Shown in pieces: positions 47,201-53,679 of a stretch of 64,000 nt of DNA. The DNA is from Macrotis lagotis. Lineage: Eukaryota; Chordata; Mammalia; Peramelemorphia; Peramelidae. Position 1 is the stretch's first letter. Every line of letters starts with the position of its first letter. The notes under the pieces are model-generated. The model searched no databases, was not told the DNA's origin, and worked only from the letters and a program-made list of their open reading frames with translations. A program made the translations under genes and the position numbers. Where the stretch lies: positions 221,985,193-222,049,192 of the forward strand of contig NC_133661.1 of the NCBI RefSeq assembly GCF_037893015.1, read 5' to 3'.

Positions 47201-50052
47201 GGGGCTGCAAATTATCATTATCTGGGTTGTACTGGTAATTTTATTTTGTTAAAATTTCTTACATTTTGTTCTGATTCTCAGCATTTCAGAGTGAGTTTGA
47301 CACATTTTACTAATGACTATCTCATGATGTAGAGGTCACCCTATATTCATGGAGGCTAAACCAACAATGGCTGACCAAAAGATCTTTGAAGGTAAACTTG
47401 TCCAACTCTTAATTTTACAGATAAGGAAACTGAAGCCCAAGGTTATTTGGCTTTCTCAAATCAAGTAGTACCAGAAGCAAGATTCAAACCTAAGTCCTCT
47501 GGCACCAAATTCAGTTCTTTCTATTGTACTAGAAAGATTTTGAATAGAACAGTCTATCTACTGAACTAGCTTGTTTGCCAGCTCATCCATGAAAGAATAT
47601 TCTTAAATTGTGAATTGTGGATTCTTAGAAATTCAACAAACAGGTTTTCAATGTGTAGAAGGATTACAAACTGCACCATGGAAGGAGAATGAACAATTAT
47701 AGAATTATATATCTTTTGAAGTATTGACTTACACTGTCTGCTAGGCAATTAAATTTCCTTTCTAAGTAAATAATCCATAATGGCAACAGAGGGATATCTA
47801 TACCACTGATTATCAATATCAAAATAAAAATCTATTACCTTAAAAAAAAGTTTTTTGAAAATTCTTCTAAAAAGAAATTTTTTTTTTATTTTTCAAAATG
47901 AGCTACTTCAGGTTTATTATAGCAAAATTCATTATAATACTGCTCTGGTAGATTTTTATTTCCTGGGAATAAACTGTTTAAATGACTTTCAGTTAAAGTA
48001 CCAAAAAAAAATCCCAAAAAACCAAACCAAACTGGGGCAGCAAGGTGGCCCAGTGGATAGAGTACCAGTCCTGGAGTCAAGAGGACCTGAGTTCAAATCC
48101 AGTTGCAGACACTTAATAATTTTCCAGCTGTGTGACCTTGGGCAAGTCATTTAAACCCACTGCCTTAAATAAAAATTTAAAAAAATATGAAGTACCAAAA
48201 AAAAATGTTCAATTGAACCATTAAAATAATGTCATAATACTATATAATGCATAAGATAAAATGCTCCACTCTTCCAAACTAATTCTGACAGTTTTTCTTT
48301 CTACAGAGAGGGCATTTACTATAAAATATATATTATAAAAATATATTATAAAATAAGAAAACATCACTTGCCAAAACTATTCATGGAAGGTTTCATCCAC
48401 ACCCAAAGAGCTTGATAATTATAAAGTGAGAAGACAAGTTTCTCCACATACCACAACCATTTAATTGCCCTCATTTTTCAAGTGGTCATTTGAGAATCAA
48501 AAGGAAGAAACAAATACAAGTACAAAAGTCCCATGGAACTAATTAAGAGTTTGAGATACCCCAGTCCCATCCCATGTTAGCTAAAGAGTAGCACCTAATG
48601 AGAAGCTGAATCTGAGCTTAATTTCTCTAAAGATGAGTATGTGTGAGGTCCAGATACCCCATGCTGAAAAACGTCTTCTAGGCTAATTTTAATGGAGGGG
48701 GGAGAAGACAAAAGATTTCTGGATTGGGGGCTTCTAATGATATTAACTATAGGATAAATCCTACTCCACACATGATGCAGGAGAGGATAATATTTTCAAA
48801 ATGAGATGAAGGATTTTTCCCCCTTTTAAAAGGCTTTACAATACAGTTGAACGACAAGAGACATCGATAAAAATAGGGATAACACAATATGACACGGAAA
48901 CACAATATGACATGGAAAAAGTTATCAGAGAAGTAAAATATAAAGCGTTGTGTGAGGGCTGCGGGGAAGGTCAGCAGAAGGAGAGGTACAAGTGGCATCT
49001 GAATTGGGTATAATGGCGACTACAGAGTTTTCAAAAACTGCGTTCCTCCAAAACAACCCTGCATGGTCAGGAAGCCAAAGAAAGTCGGGATGGAGGGGAG
49101 TGTGCCTGGCCTTGGAAGGGCACGCGGCTGGCACCTGCGAGACCCTGAACTTCCTTCCAAAGCTCCTGGTCCCTCGTCCAGGGGTCTTTCTGCCGGTTCA
49201 AAGAGGGAGGACTGGAGGGCTGAAGCAGTTAGTCCCTGCGGTGCAGGGAAGGGGGGCTTTCCACACCAGGTAGCTCAACCTATTAATCCCCCCACCAGGT
49301 GGGAGCTGGGGGGGGGGGGTCCCGTCCTGACAGCGGCGGACCCCGCAGCTCGCAGCTCGGGGCCGGGAGAAGAGAACTGTGAGAATGACAGAATGACAAC
49401 AAACAATAGCTAGCGAGGCAAGCGCGCCCCGGGGCAGCCCCTCACCCGCGGGGGCCCGGGGTCCGGGGCAGCCCCTCACCCGCGGGGGCCCGGGGTCCGG
49501 GGCAGCCCCTCACCCGCGGGGGCCCGGGGCAGCCCCTCACCCTCGGGGGCCCGGGGCAGCCCCTCACCCGCGGGGGCCCGGGGTCCGGGGCAGCCCCTCA
49601 CCCGCGGGGGCCCGGGTCCGGGGCAGCCCCTCACCCGCGGGGGCCCGGGTCCGGGGCAGCCCCTCACCCGCGGGGGCCCGGGGCCCGGGGCAGCCCCTCA
49701 CCCGCGGGGGCCCGGGTCCGGGGCAGCCCCTCACCCGCCCGGCCCAGGCCTCCGCGGACGCGACCCCTTCCGCCCCTCCCGCAGGCTCCATCCCCGCCCC
49801 GCGGCTTCGGAGGCCGGCAGCCGGCGGCCCGGGCGGAGGCTGCCCAGCCCGGCACATGGGTGGGCGCCCTCCCAAGGCACCAAGCGGAGCCCCCTGCCCA
49901 GCTCGGGAGGCCCCGCGGGGGGCGGAGGCGGCAGCGCCGCCGCCGCGGCTTTCCTGGACAGCCCGGCACTCCCCGCCGCCGCACCGGCCAAGGCGGGCAG
50001 CGCGCCCTGAGGACCCCAGGACACTTACTTTCTCGTGGAAGATGGACTCCAT
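20249..50052 (-). CDS. ATXN3: Ataxin-3, Josephin-family deubiquitinase; 11 coding exons
   Basis: Ataxin-3 is a cysteine protease that trims and edits ubiquitin chains in cytoplasm and nucleus, acting with VCP/p97 in protein quality control. The exons join at 50052-50029, 43429-43265, 42997-42953, 41468-41383, 40898-40832, 37134-37047, 36331-36199, 32248-32073, 30678-30570, 21537-21461 and 20343-20249. Together they give 1065 nt (354 residues plus stop), against about 360 in human. The Josephin domain is residues 1-182, with catalytic C14 (SLCAQH), H119 (KEHWF) and N134 (FNLNS). UIM1 is about 227-243, UIM2 247-263, the VCP-binding/NLS motif RKRR 289-292, a three-residue polyQ 299-301, and UIM3 329-345. 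The C-terminus is the three-UIM isoform. Exon lengths 2-7 equal the human ones; exon 8 is 9 nt longer, exon 9 is 12 nt longer and exon 10 is 42 nt shorter than a typical human allele. The frame is intact throughout, so this is a functional gene. Confidence 0.97.
20344..21460 (-). other. ATXN3: ATXN3 intron 10
   Basis: 1.1 kb, AT-rich, with no recognisable mobile element or repeat. Confidence 0.9.
21461..21537 (-). CDS. ATXN3: ATXN3 coding exon 10, polyQ exon with only three CAG
   Basis: 77 nt. Encodes KQQQPEQISHLHEKPTTSAD and then ALEIDPG. The human exon opens with a K-interrupted glutamine run (about 10-40 CAG); here three CAG codons are followed directly by CCA GAA CAG. The phase (77 mod 3 = 2) equals that of human exon 10, so the reading frame into exon 11 is kept. 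Acceptor GTTTCAG, donor GTATTA. Confidence 0.95.
21775..23780 (+). mobile_element. L2 LINE, long decayed copy
   Basis: Nearly 2 kb. The translated remnants WYLKFNMSKTKFILFKPTP (broken by stops) and FKALHNLVPTYLSSYFL match the L2 ORF2 C-terminal region. The 3' end has the L2 signature CTAGACTGTAAGCTCCTC and TTCAATAAATGTTTGCTG. Explains the local 60-146-codon open frames. Confidence 0.65.
24025..24235 (+). mobile_element. MIR SINE
   Basis: TGCCTCAGACACTTACAGAC to CTCATCTATAAAATAGGAAT, the MIR core and 3' part. Confidence 0.6.
24230..26080 (-). mobile_element. L2 LINE, long decayed copy, opposite orientation
   Basis: Follows the reverse-strand L2 consensus over 1.8 kb (TGAACTAGGGTGGTGGCAGTGTCAGTGGAGA; GGTTAGACATTCAGATAGG). 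It forms a tail-to-tail pair with the 21.8-23.8 kb copy. Confidence 0.6.
24394..24442. repeat. (ATTATA)-type AT tract
   Basis: ATTATTATTATAATTATATA repeats with a palindromic character. Confidence 0.8.
26141..26292 (+). mobile_element. Marsupial SINE
   Basis: GGAGCTATTGGTGGTGCAGT to CATTGCCTTGCAAAAAC. Confidence 0.8.
26887..26937. repeat. Inverted repeat, 14-bp arms
   Basis: CCTCATTGGGGAAT and ATTCCCCAAATGAGG, with a 22-bp spacer and one extra base in the right arm. Confidence 0.8.
27327..27483 (-). mobile_element. Marsupial SINE
   Basis: T-run plus TTTTTGCAAGGCAATGGGGT to GCCACCTAGCCACCCC. Confidence 0.85.
30570..30678 (-). CDS. ATXN3: ATXN3 coding exon 9, VCP-binding motif
   Basis: 109 nt against 97 in human. 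Encodes GGSRNISEDIPHSSGTN, then SPTS, then LTSEELRKRREAYFE. The RKRR VCP-binding/nuclear-localisation motif is intact. The extra 12 nt give the four residues SPTS between GTN and LTS. Acceptor TTTTAG, donor GTAAAG. Confidence 0.95.
30679..32072 (-). other. ATXN3: ATXN3 intron 8
   Basis: 1.4 kb. Holds a degenerate SINE (30848-30990) and a short TG/TA tract near 31100-31140. 31140-31950 is unassigned. Confidence 0.85.
30848..30990 (-). mobile_element. Marsupial SINE, diverged
   Basis: GACAAGGCAAGGGGATTAAG to GCACTACCTTATTGACCC. Confidence 0.75.
32073..32248 (-). CDS. ATXN3: ATXN3 coding exon 8, UIM1 and UIM2
   Basis: 176 nt against 167 in human. Encodes residues 204-261 with both tandem ubiquitin-interacting motifs: EENLRRALALSRQE (UIM1) and EEADLRRAIRLSMQ (UIM2). 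The extra 9 nt lie upstream of UIM1, where human LERVLEANDGSG is LEQSLELSHSYDGTG here. Acceptor TCCAG, donor GTACCA. All core UIM residues (L, A, S) are kept. Confidence 0.96.
32375..33640 (+). mobile_element. L1 ORF2 fragment, interrupted by SINE
   Basis: Sequence resembling the L1 reverse-transcriptase region on the plus strand (for example ATGCAAAAATATTAAACTA, and AAAATAATAATGAAATTC). It is decayed, with many stops, and split by the SINE at 32824-32990. Antisense to ATXN3 in intron 7. Confidence 0.65.
32824..32990 (+). mobile_element. Marsupial SINE inside L1
   Basis: GGGGTGGCTAGGTGGCACAG to CTGCCTTGCAAAG with an A-rich tail. Confidence 0.85.
33765..36127 (-). mobile_element. HAL1-like (ORF1-only L1) composite retroelement
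   Basis: Read on the minus strand, it begins with an L1-type 5' end (GCCAAGATGGC) at about 36115 and a 5'UTR of about 730 bp. ORF1 follows (35387-34306), then a 3'UTR with no ORF2. The 3' part includes a truncated antisense SINE (33937-34036) and ends in an A-rich tail at 33765-33790. It is flanked by near-identical target duplications (33755-33764 AAATTAATCT, 36128-36137 AAACTAATCT), so the whole is one insertion. Half-L1 (HAL1) elements are a known L1-derived class lacking ORF2. Confidence 0.75.
34306..35387 (-). pseudogene. L1/HAL1 ORF1 protein, interrupted
   Basis: Two open segments. 35387-35064 (107 aa, starts MSKQRKMRSTIEKYFAYDPK) has a charged N-terminus and coiled coil (FENQMRELEEKLGKERREMQ). 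34872-34306 (188 aa) has the L1 RNA-recognition and C-terminal domains (FRKDNLKIIGIPES, RERDPKKTAPRNI, YPAKLNVLFQG). The roughly 190 nt between them is disrupted relative to an L1 ORF1 (stop after ISLGQSG, with frame loss), so the full protein of about 360 aa is not made. ORF1p is an RNA chaperone that coats its own transcript. Confidence 0.85.
36199..36331 (-). CDS. ATXN3: ATXN3 coding exon 7, end of Josephin domain
   Basis: 133 nt, the same length as human. Encodes YSIFVVKGDLPDCEADQLLQ and on to RPRLIGEELAQLKDQR (residues 160-203). The visible differences from human are conservative (K to R, E to D). Acceptor CTTCAG, donor GTAAGAAGG. Confidence 0.96.
36332..37046 (-). other. ATXN3: ATXN3 intron 6
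   Basis: 715 bp, of which about 480 bp is a candidate solo LTR (36497-36978) antisense to the gene. Confidence 0.85.
36497..36978 (+). mobile_element. Candidate solo LTR, ERV1-like
   Basis: Begins TGTGGGTA and ends TACCCACA, a perfect 8-bp inverted terminal pair with the usual TG...CA ends. It is about 482 bp long with AATAAA at 36866-36871 placed as in a U3-R-U5 LTR, and a G/T-rich U5-like end. No internal retroviral genes adjoin it, so it is a solo LTR fossil, antisense to ATXN3 in intron 6. No clear target duplication is visible, which suggests some age. The family call is by layout only. Confidence 0.6.
37047..37134 (-). CDS. ATXN3: ATXN3 coding exon 6, catalytic asparagine
   Basis: 88 nt, the same length as human. 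Encodes WFNLNSLLTGPELISD and on to QLQQE, with N134 of the catalytic triad. Acceptor CTTCAG, donor GTAAGG. Confidence 0.96.
38181..38250. repeat. (TG)n(TA)n(CA)n tract
   Basis: GTGTGTG, TATATATA and a 30-bp CA run in series. The whole is close to self-complementary. Confidence 0.9.
39085..39530. mobile_element. Two MIR-type pieces (minus 39085-39310, plus 39340-39530)
   Basis: The first has GTTAAGTGCTTTGTCCATG and GGCAGAACTGGAATTCCAAC. The second has TTGTGACCTTAAAAATTT and TCTTTTCTAGCTCTAA. Both old. Confidence 0.45.
40832..40898 (-). CDS. ATXN3: ATXN3 coding exon 5, catalytic histidine
   Basis: 67 nt, the same length as human. Encodes NERSFICNYKEHWFTVRK and then LGKQ, containing catalytic H119. 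Acceptor TTTCTAG, donor GTGATT. Confidence 0.96.
40899..41382 (-). other. ATXN3: ATXN3 intron 4
   Basis: 484 bp, AT-rich, with a short TTA tract near 41310-41325. Nothing else seen. Confidence 0.85.
41383..41468 (-). CDS. ATXN3: ATXN3 coding exon 4
   Basis: 86 nt, the same length as human, encoding residues 79-107 of the Josephin domain (VISNALKVWGLELILF...). One visible change from human is R103 to G in QRLGIDP. Acceptor AACAG, donor GTAAGA. Confidence 0.96.
41469..42952 (-). other. ATXN3: ATXN3 intron 3
   Basis: 1.5 kb. Holds an ancient-looking repeat piece at 42214-42300 and a CA/CCCA-rich tract at 42486-42540. The rest is unassigned. Confidence 0.8.
42486..42540. repeat. CA/CCCA-rich tract
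   Basis: ACACACCCACACACCC pattern in ATXN3 intron 3. Confidence 0.8.
42953..42997 (-). CDS. ATXN3: ATXN3 coding exon 3
   Basis: 45 nt in phase, encoding QPSGNMDDSGFFSIQ (residues 64-78), identical to human. Acceptor AACAG, donor GTAAGTATG. The last codon is CAA, so the exon ends in A and not G. Confidence 0.96.
42998..43264 (-). other. ATXN3: ATXN3 intron 2
   Basis: 267 bp between exons 3 and 2. Nothing recognisable in it. Confidence 0.9.
43265..43429 (-). CDS. ATXN3: ATXN3 coding exon 2, catalytic cysteine
   Basis: 165 nt, the same length as human. Acceptor TTACAG. Encodes residues 9-63 with C14 in SLCAQHC and the segment SPVELSSIAHQLDEEER; the human V in MAEGGV is I here. The donor is GTACTA, a weak match to consensus. 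Human exon 2 is known to be skipped in some transcripts, so the weak donor may matter. Confidence 0.97.
44040..44230 (+). mobile_element. MIR SINE
   Basis: TTGCCTCAGGCACGAAC to CCTCATCTATAAAATAATAG. Confidence 0.6.
45730..45910 (-). mobile_element. Tail part of the longer SINE family
   Basis: TCTCAAAGAAGACCAAGACAT to GGGTCCAGTGGCCAGATATG, as in 55680-55825. Confidence 0.6.
46340..46960 (+). mobile_element. L2 LINE, reverse-transcriptase part
   Basis: The remnant translation NYHPISLVPFVAKLLKKA matches the L2 RT motif NYRPISLLPFxxKLLE. The later part CTGGTACAGACCCTAGTCACCTC matches downstream L2. Internally deleted. Confidence 0.65.
47996..48206 (+). mobile_element. Marsupial SINE with 17-bp target duplication
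   Basis: The SINE body is 48034-48180. Perfect duplication AAGTACCAAAAAAAAAT at 47996-48012 and 48190-48206. About 20 extra A/C-rich bases separate the left duplication from the SINE head. Confidence 0.85.
49431..49740. repeat. GC-rich minisatellite, about 10 units of 27-34 bp
   Basis: Ten head-to-tail units beginning GGGGCAGCCCCTCACCCG; the last is partial. Units differ mainly in the length of the CCCGGGGTCC tail. It starts about 290 bp inside ATXN3 intron 1. Each unit has CCCGGG, runs of G4-G5 on the plus strand, and on the gene's strand the sequence CGCGGGTGAGG, which resembles a 5' splice site. Confidence 0.95.
50029..50052 (-). CDS. ATXN3: ATXN3 coding exon 1
   Basis: Encodes MESIFHEK, identical to the human start, followed by the donor GTAAGT. 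The sequence just before the ATG (GGCTCCAGACAAACAAAC) closely matches the human 5'UTR, which fixes the start codon. The exon lies in the CpG island, and the long minus-strand frame running through it into the intron is not coding. Confidence 0.97.
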
Positions 50053-50200
50053 GTTTGTTTGTCTGGAGCCAACGGCCCCGCGTCGAACCACCCCCTCCAG
50101 CCCCTCCCCCCGCCCCCCGCCCCGCCGCTGTCCCCATCCCCACCCCCACGCCAAAGCCCCACCCGCCGGGCCGAGCTCCGCCCACGCGCCCGGACGCCGG

Positions 50201-50205
50201 CCAAT
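50201..50205 (+). promoter_or_regulatory. CCAAT box, ATXN3 promoter
   Basis: GGCCAATCA is a good NF-Y type site, about 150 bp upstream of the ATXN3 ATG. Position and sequence support it; binding is inferred. Confidence 0.6.
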
Positions 50206-50225
50206 CAAGAGCAGGAGAGCTGCGT

Positions 50226-50231
50226 CACGTG
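50226..50231. promoter_or_regulatory. CACGTG E-box, CLEAR-like (GTCACGTGAG)
   Basis: Differs from the TFEB/TFE3 CLEAR consensus GTCACGTGAC at one of ten positions and also fits USF. It lies 21 bp upstream of the CCAAT box on the gene's strand. Confidence 0.55.
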
Positions 50232-50311
50232 AGAGGCCGGCGGGAGGGGCCGAGGAAGGGTGCGAAGGAGGGAGCGGGCCCGCCCAGAGCCCTTCCCGAG
50301 GCGGATTCCCC

Positions 50312-50317
50312 CACGTG
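50312..50317. promoter_or_regulatory. Second CACGTG E-box (minus GGTCACGTGG)
   Basis: A second canonical E-box 80 bp farther upstream in the same CpG island, again within a GTCACGTG core. Confidence 0.5.
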
Positions 50318-51239
50318 ACCCTCGCGGGGCCGCCCCGCCCACGCGGCGCTTCCGGCCCCCGCCCCCTGCGGGGGGGGCCTCCTCAACTTGTGCCTGGCCG
50401 GGGCCGGTCCGCCCCGGTGGGTCTTCCGCCTTTCAGGTGGGATTTAGCTTCAGAGCCCGGGGTCCTCGAGCGCTCGTTCCCCTCCTTCGGAATTGGGGGA
50501 TCCGGAGGACTCCTCCCCCGCCCCCCGCCCCGTGGCAGCCCGGGAAGGGCGAGGCCCCCGCGCGCCGAGGTGGGGGCCAGAAGTCAGACTCGCGCCAGCC
50601 TGAGAAGCGGCCAGCCAAAACGCGTGGAGACGTCCGCGGGCGGGTGTTGCAGCCGGCCTTGGGGGCCGGAGGGCACTCGCCACTGAACAGCCGGGCGGCC
50701 CTGGCCGAGTCACTTCACCCTCACCGCCTCGCATCCAGGGCCATCTCGAGTCCTCCTGATGCACGTGTGGGCGCTGGACCCACACGGCCGCAAGGAGGAA
50801 GGGAGGCTGGAGACTGCTTGTCCCGGCATCACCGCCCCCGAAGGACAAACATCTATGCAGAAATGTAAATACATATTCACATAGATAATATTTGTGCCAA
50901 ATCCATGTCATTATAATAAAAGGAGTATCCCAAAAAACTTTGAATTTTTGGGAAACTTATATTGACAAATATATGTATTCACACATTACACACATATACA
51001 CTACTTGTGAGTTTTAAGACCTGGGAGTTTGAGTGGCATCGCAACACAAACCAGAAGAAATATATTAGTTAGCATAGGTCAGACCTGTTTTAAACTAACT
51101 AGTCCTCCAAAATTCCAAATCCTCCAATAAACATTTATTTTATTAAACCTCCTATAATGTTTTTGTCCTTCATCTTCAGAGGAGCTTACTTTCTACTGAA
51201 GATATATTATGCAGAGAGGAAGGGAAAGAAGGATTTATT

Positions 51240-51640
51240 AAGAGTGTACATATCATTAGGCTAGGCACTAAACACATGTATCTCATTTGATAGCCACAAC
51301 AACCCTAGGAGGTAAGTGCAGTTATTATCTCCACTTGATTGTTTCAGTTTAATTACTCAGGGTCACACTAGTAAGTATGTAATTTGGACAAAATTTGAAC
51401 TCAAGTGTTTCAGATTTTAACTCTGCATTGAGTGTTTTAAAGTTTGTAGAGTATTTTCTTGGTTTTATCGTTGATCTTCACTTCAAATATGAGGTAAACA
51501 CTTATTTCTATTTTGCAGTGAGGAAATAGGCTTTCAAAAGGAACTTGCCTAAATCCACCCAGCTGGAAAGCATTTGAGGTAGGATTTGAAGTCAGGATTC
51601 TATACCATCCACTTCACTACCTAACTGCCTCAGTAATTAC
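51240..51640 (-). mobile_element. Two MIR-type pieces
   Basis: CTCAGGGTCACACTAGTAAG with GAACTCAAGTG, and TGAGGAAATAGGCTTTC with CACCCAGCTGGAAAGC. Confidence 0.5.
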
Positions 51641-52099
51641 AGTCTTCATGTAGAATGTGTAAGCAGGTAGAATTTGAAGAGAAAGAGAACATTCAATTAC
51701 AGAAAGGTTTAGGGAAGTCTTCAAAGAGGAGGCACTTGTGACCCTTGAAAGATGTTAATTTGAAGAATTAAGTTAGGAGGGAATTCACTGTTCCTCTGCC
51801 TATTTGCATGCTTTTGGTTAAGCGGGATGCTTAGTTAGGGTCAGGTAGTTCCCAGCTGGACCAGAGGGAAGGGGAAGTAATATAAACAAGGCTGAAAAGT
51901 TGCTAAATCTTCTTGTTTCTATTGCTACAACAATTATCTCTTTAATATGTCTCAACTTACCCTACTAGACCTATTGCTTGCCGAATACAGTAGCTTGGAT
52001 GGATCAGTCCAAAATCTTAGCAGCTAAAATGAGTTTTCTGAGTCATGAATCTGACCATAACCCTACTTGATAAACACTTAACTTAGTTAACTTTCTGAT

Positions 52100-52480
52100 C
52101 ATATAGAAACTCCTTTGTCCCTAGAACTTGGCCCCTTCCTACCTTTTTTTTTTCCTATGGCTTCCTTTTCCTTTGATTTTGTACAGGCTGTTTTCCCAGG
52201 CTTGGAATGCTCTCCCTCCTCACTTCTATCTTTTGGGAGTCCTTTCTTTCAAGACTCAACTCAAGTCCCACCTGATACACATAACCTTTCCTGGTCCCCC
52301 CACCCCCAGTTGCTGGTACCCTTTCATCCAAATTACCTTGTGTTTATTTTGTACAAGTCTGGTATATACCAGTATGTACTAGTTATCTCCTATTGGAATA
52401 TAAACTCCTTAGGGACAGAGACTACACCTTTGTCTTTGCATCTCTAGCTGAATTAGCATAATGCCTACTACCTTAGTAGG
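52100..52480 (+). mobile_element. L2 LINE 3' end
   Basis: TTCCCAGGCTTGGAATGCTC, CTCAACTCAAGTCCCACCTG and ATAAACTCCTTAGGGACAG follow the L2 3' consensus. Confidence 0.65.
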
Positions 52481-52689
52481 CAGCTAATTGCTGATTGAAA
52501 CTGAAATTAAATTTTGGAATGCCTTAAACACCAGGAATTTGTATTTCACCCCAGAGACAATATTGTGCTGCCAGAAGTTTGTTAGCAGGGTAGTGGTTAC
52601 ACTTAGGCTGTAAGAAGTCTTTCTGCCAGTTCAGAAATAAGAAATTTCATTTTTCTCCTAATCAGCAGTGGTCCCTAGGAGGCCTAAGT

Positions 52690-53330
52690 TTAAATCTTGA
52701 CTCTGTAGCTATTCCTTGTGACCTTAGACAAGTCCTTTAACTTCTCTGCCCCTCAGTTTCCTGAAGGGATTCAATTAGATGATGAGGTTCACTTCCAGTT
52801 CTAGGTCTATGATCCTGTGAACTGCCTGTCTTTTATTAGTGTTGATGAGCAATAAAATCCCTTAAATGAAGCCAAGTAGGCATTTAAATATTGTGCTTAT
52901 TCTGTGCAAGGCAAGAGAGCTGCAGTCAATATATTTTTTAAGTTTATTCAGTTGAAAATTGTTTCTGCCCAATAATTTAGAGGGGGAGGCAAGCCAGAGA
53001 TACATTAAAAAAGTTAAATAGCACAGAAGGGTAATGCCAGAAAAGTCATAACTTCCAAAAAATTTCTATTACTATCAATAACTAGCATTTCTGTAATGCT
53101 TTTTGGGTTTGAAAAGGTTTTACAAATACTTTATATGATCCTCACAGCAGTGTAGAGAGGTAGATACTATTATTATCACCTCCATTTTATAGATTAGGAA
53201 ACTGAGACAGATGGGTAAGGTGATTTTCCCAGGATCACACAGCTAATAAAGGTCTGAAATGGATTTGAATTCAGTTCTTTCTGACTCCAGGTACAGGTAT
53301 TTATTTATCCACTGGGCTGGTCTAGCTTGT
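52690..53330. mobile_element. MIR pieces (plus 52690-52820, minus 53100-53330)
   Basis: The first: TTGTGACCTTAGACAAGTCC and CCCCTCAGTTTCCTGAAGG. The second: CCATTTTATAGATTAGGAAACTGAG and CAGGATCACACAGCTAATAA. Confidence 0.6.
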
Positions 53331-53679
53331 GGTTTTTCTCTTATTTGCTCTCACTTCACTTACTATCAAATCTGACAACTAAGAGGCATTTTCAAGGAGG
53401 AGAGAGGGACTGATCTCAGGAAACTTGGGTTGTAGTGATAGCTTTGCCATTAATTCACCTTAGGAACATGCAAGTTATTTTTGGTTCAGTCTCTGAAAGA
53501 CTGACAAGTTTAAGACATTTTTATTCATTGATCATACAGGGAAGACTCAATGGCTTTGGAGTCCCAACTCTACCATTTAACTAGCCCTGTAGTTATGGCA
53601 ACCTCAGAGCCTTATCTTTAGCCTCTGTTTCCTTATTTTTAGAGTGGAAATAATAAATTAACCTACATAAATTAAACTC

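Larger units (their letters stand above)
43430..50028 (-). other. ATXN3: ATXN3 intron 1
   Basis: 6.6 kb. Contains MIR (44040-44230, 45620-45720), a marsupial SINE-tail family copy (45730-45910), L2 with reverse-transcriptase similarity (46340-46960), a SINE with a 17-bp target duplication (47996-48206), and at its 5' end the CpG island with the minisatellite. 43620-44040, 47000-47390 and 48210-48960 show nothing I can name. Confidence 0.85.
48990..50860. promoter_or_regulatory. ATXN3: ATXN3 CpG-island promoter
   Basis: The composition jumps from AT-rich to very GC- and CpG-rich here and falls back near 50870. It contains exon 1 and, upstream on the gene's strand, a CCAAT box (50201-50205), two CACGTG E-boxes (50226-50231, 50312-50317) and many GGGCGG/CCGCCC-type Sp1-like sites. 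I see no TATA box. The human ATXN3 promoter is likewise described as TATA-less and GC-rich with a CCAAT box. Transcription probably starts between about 50060 and 50190. Long open frames in all phases here are composition artefacts. Confidence 0.85.

Noticed and set aside
49564-50208. 214-residue minus-strand frame containing MESIFHEK
   Set aside because: Only the eight residues of ATXN3 exon 1 are real. The rest is 5'UTR/promoter upstream and intron 1 with the minisatellite downstream of a good GTAAGT donor.
49856-50686. 276-codon open frame and several overlapping frames in the CpG island
   Set aside because: Stop codons are rare in GC-rich DNA, and frames are open on both strands at once. 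The products are Pro/Arg/Gly/Ala runs without domain features, and they span the ATXN3 exon 1 promoter on the opposite strand.
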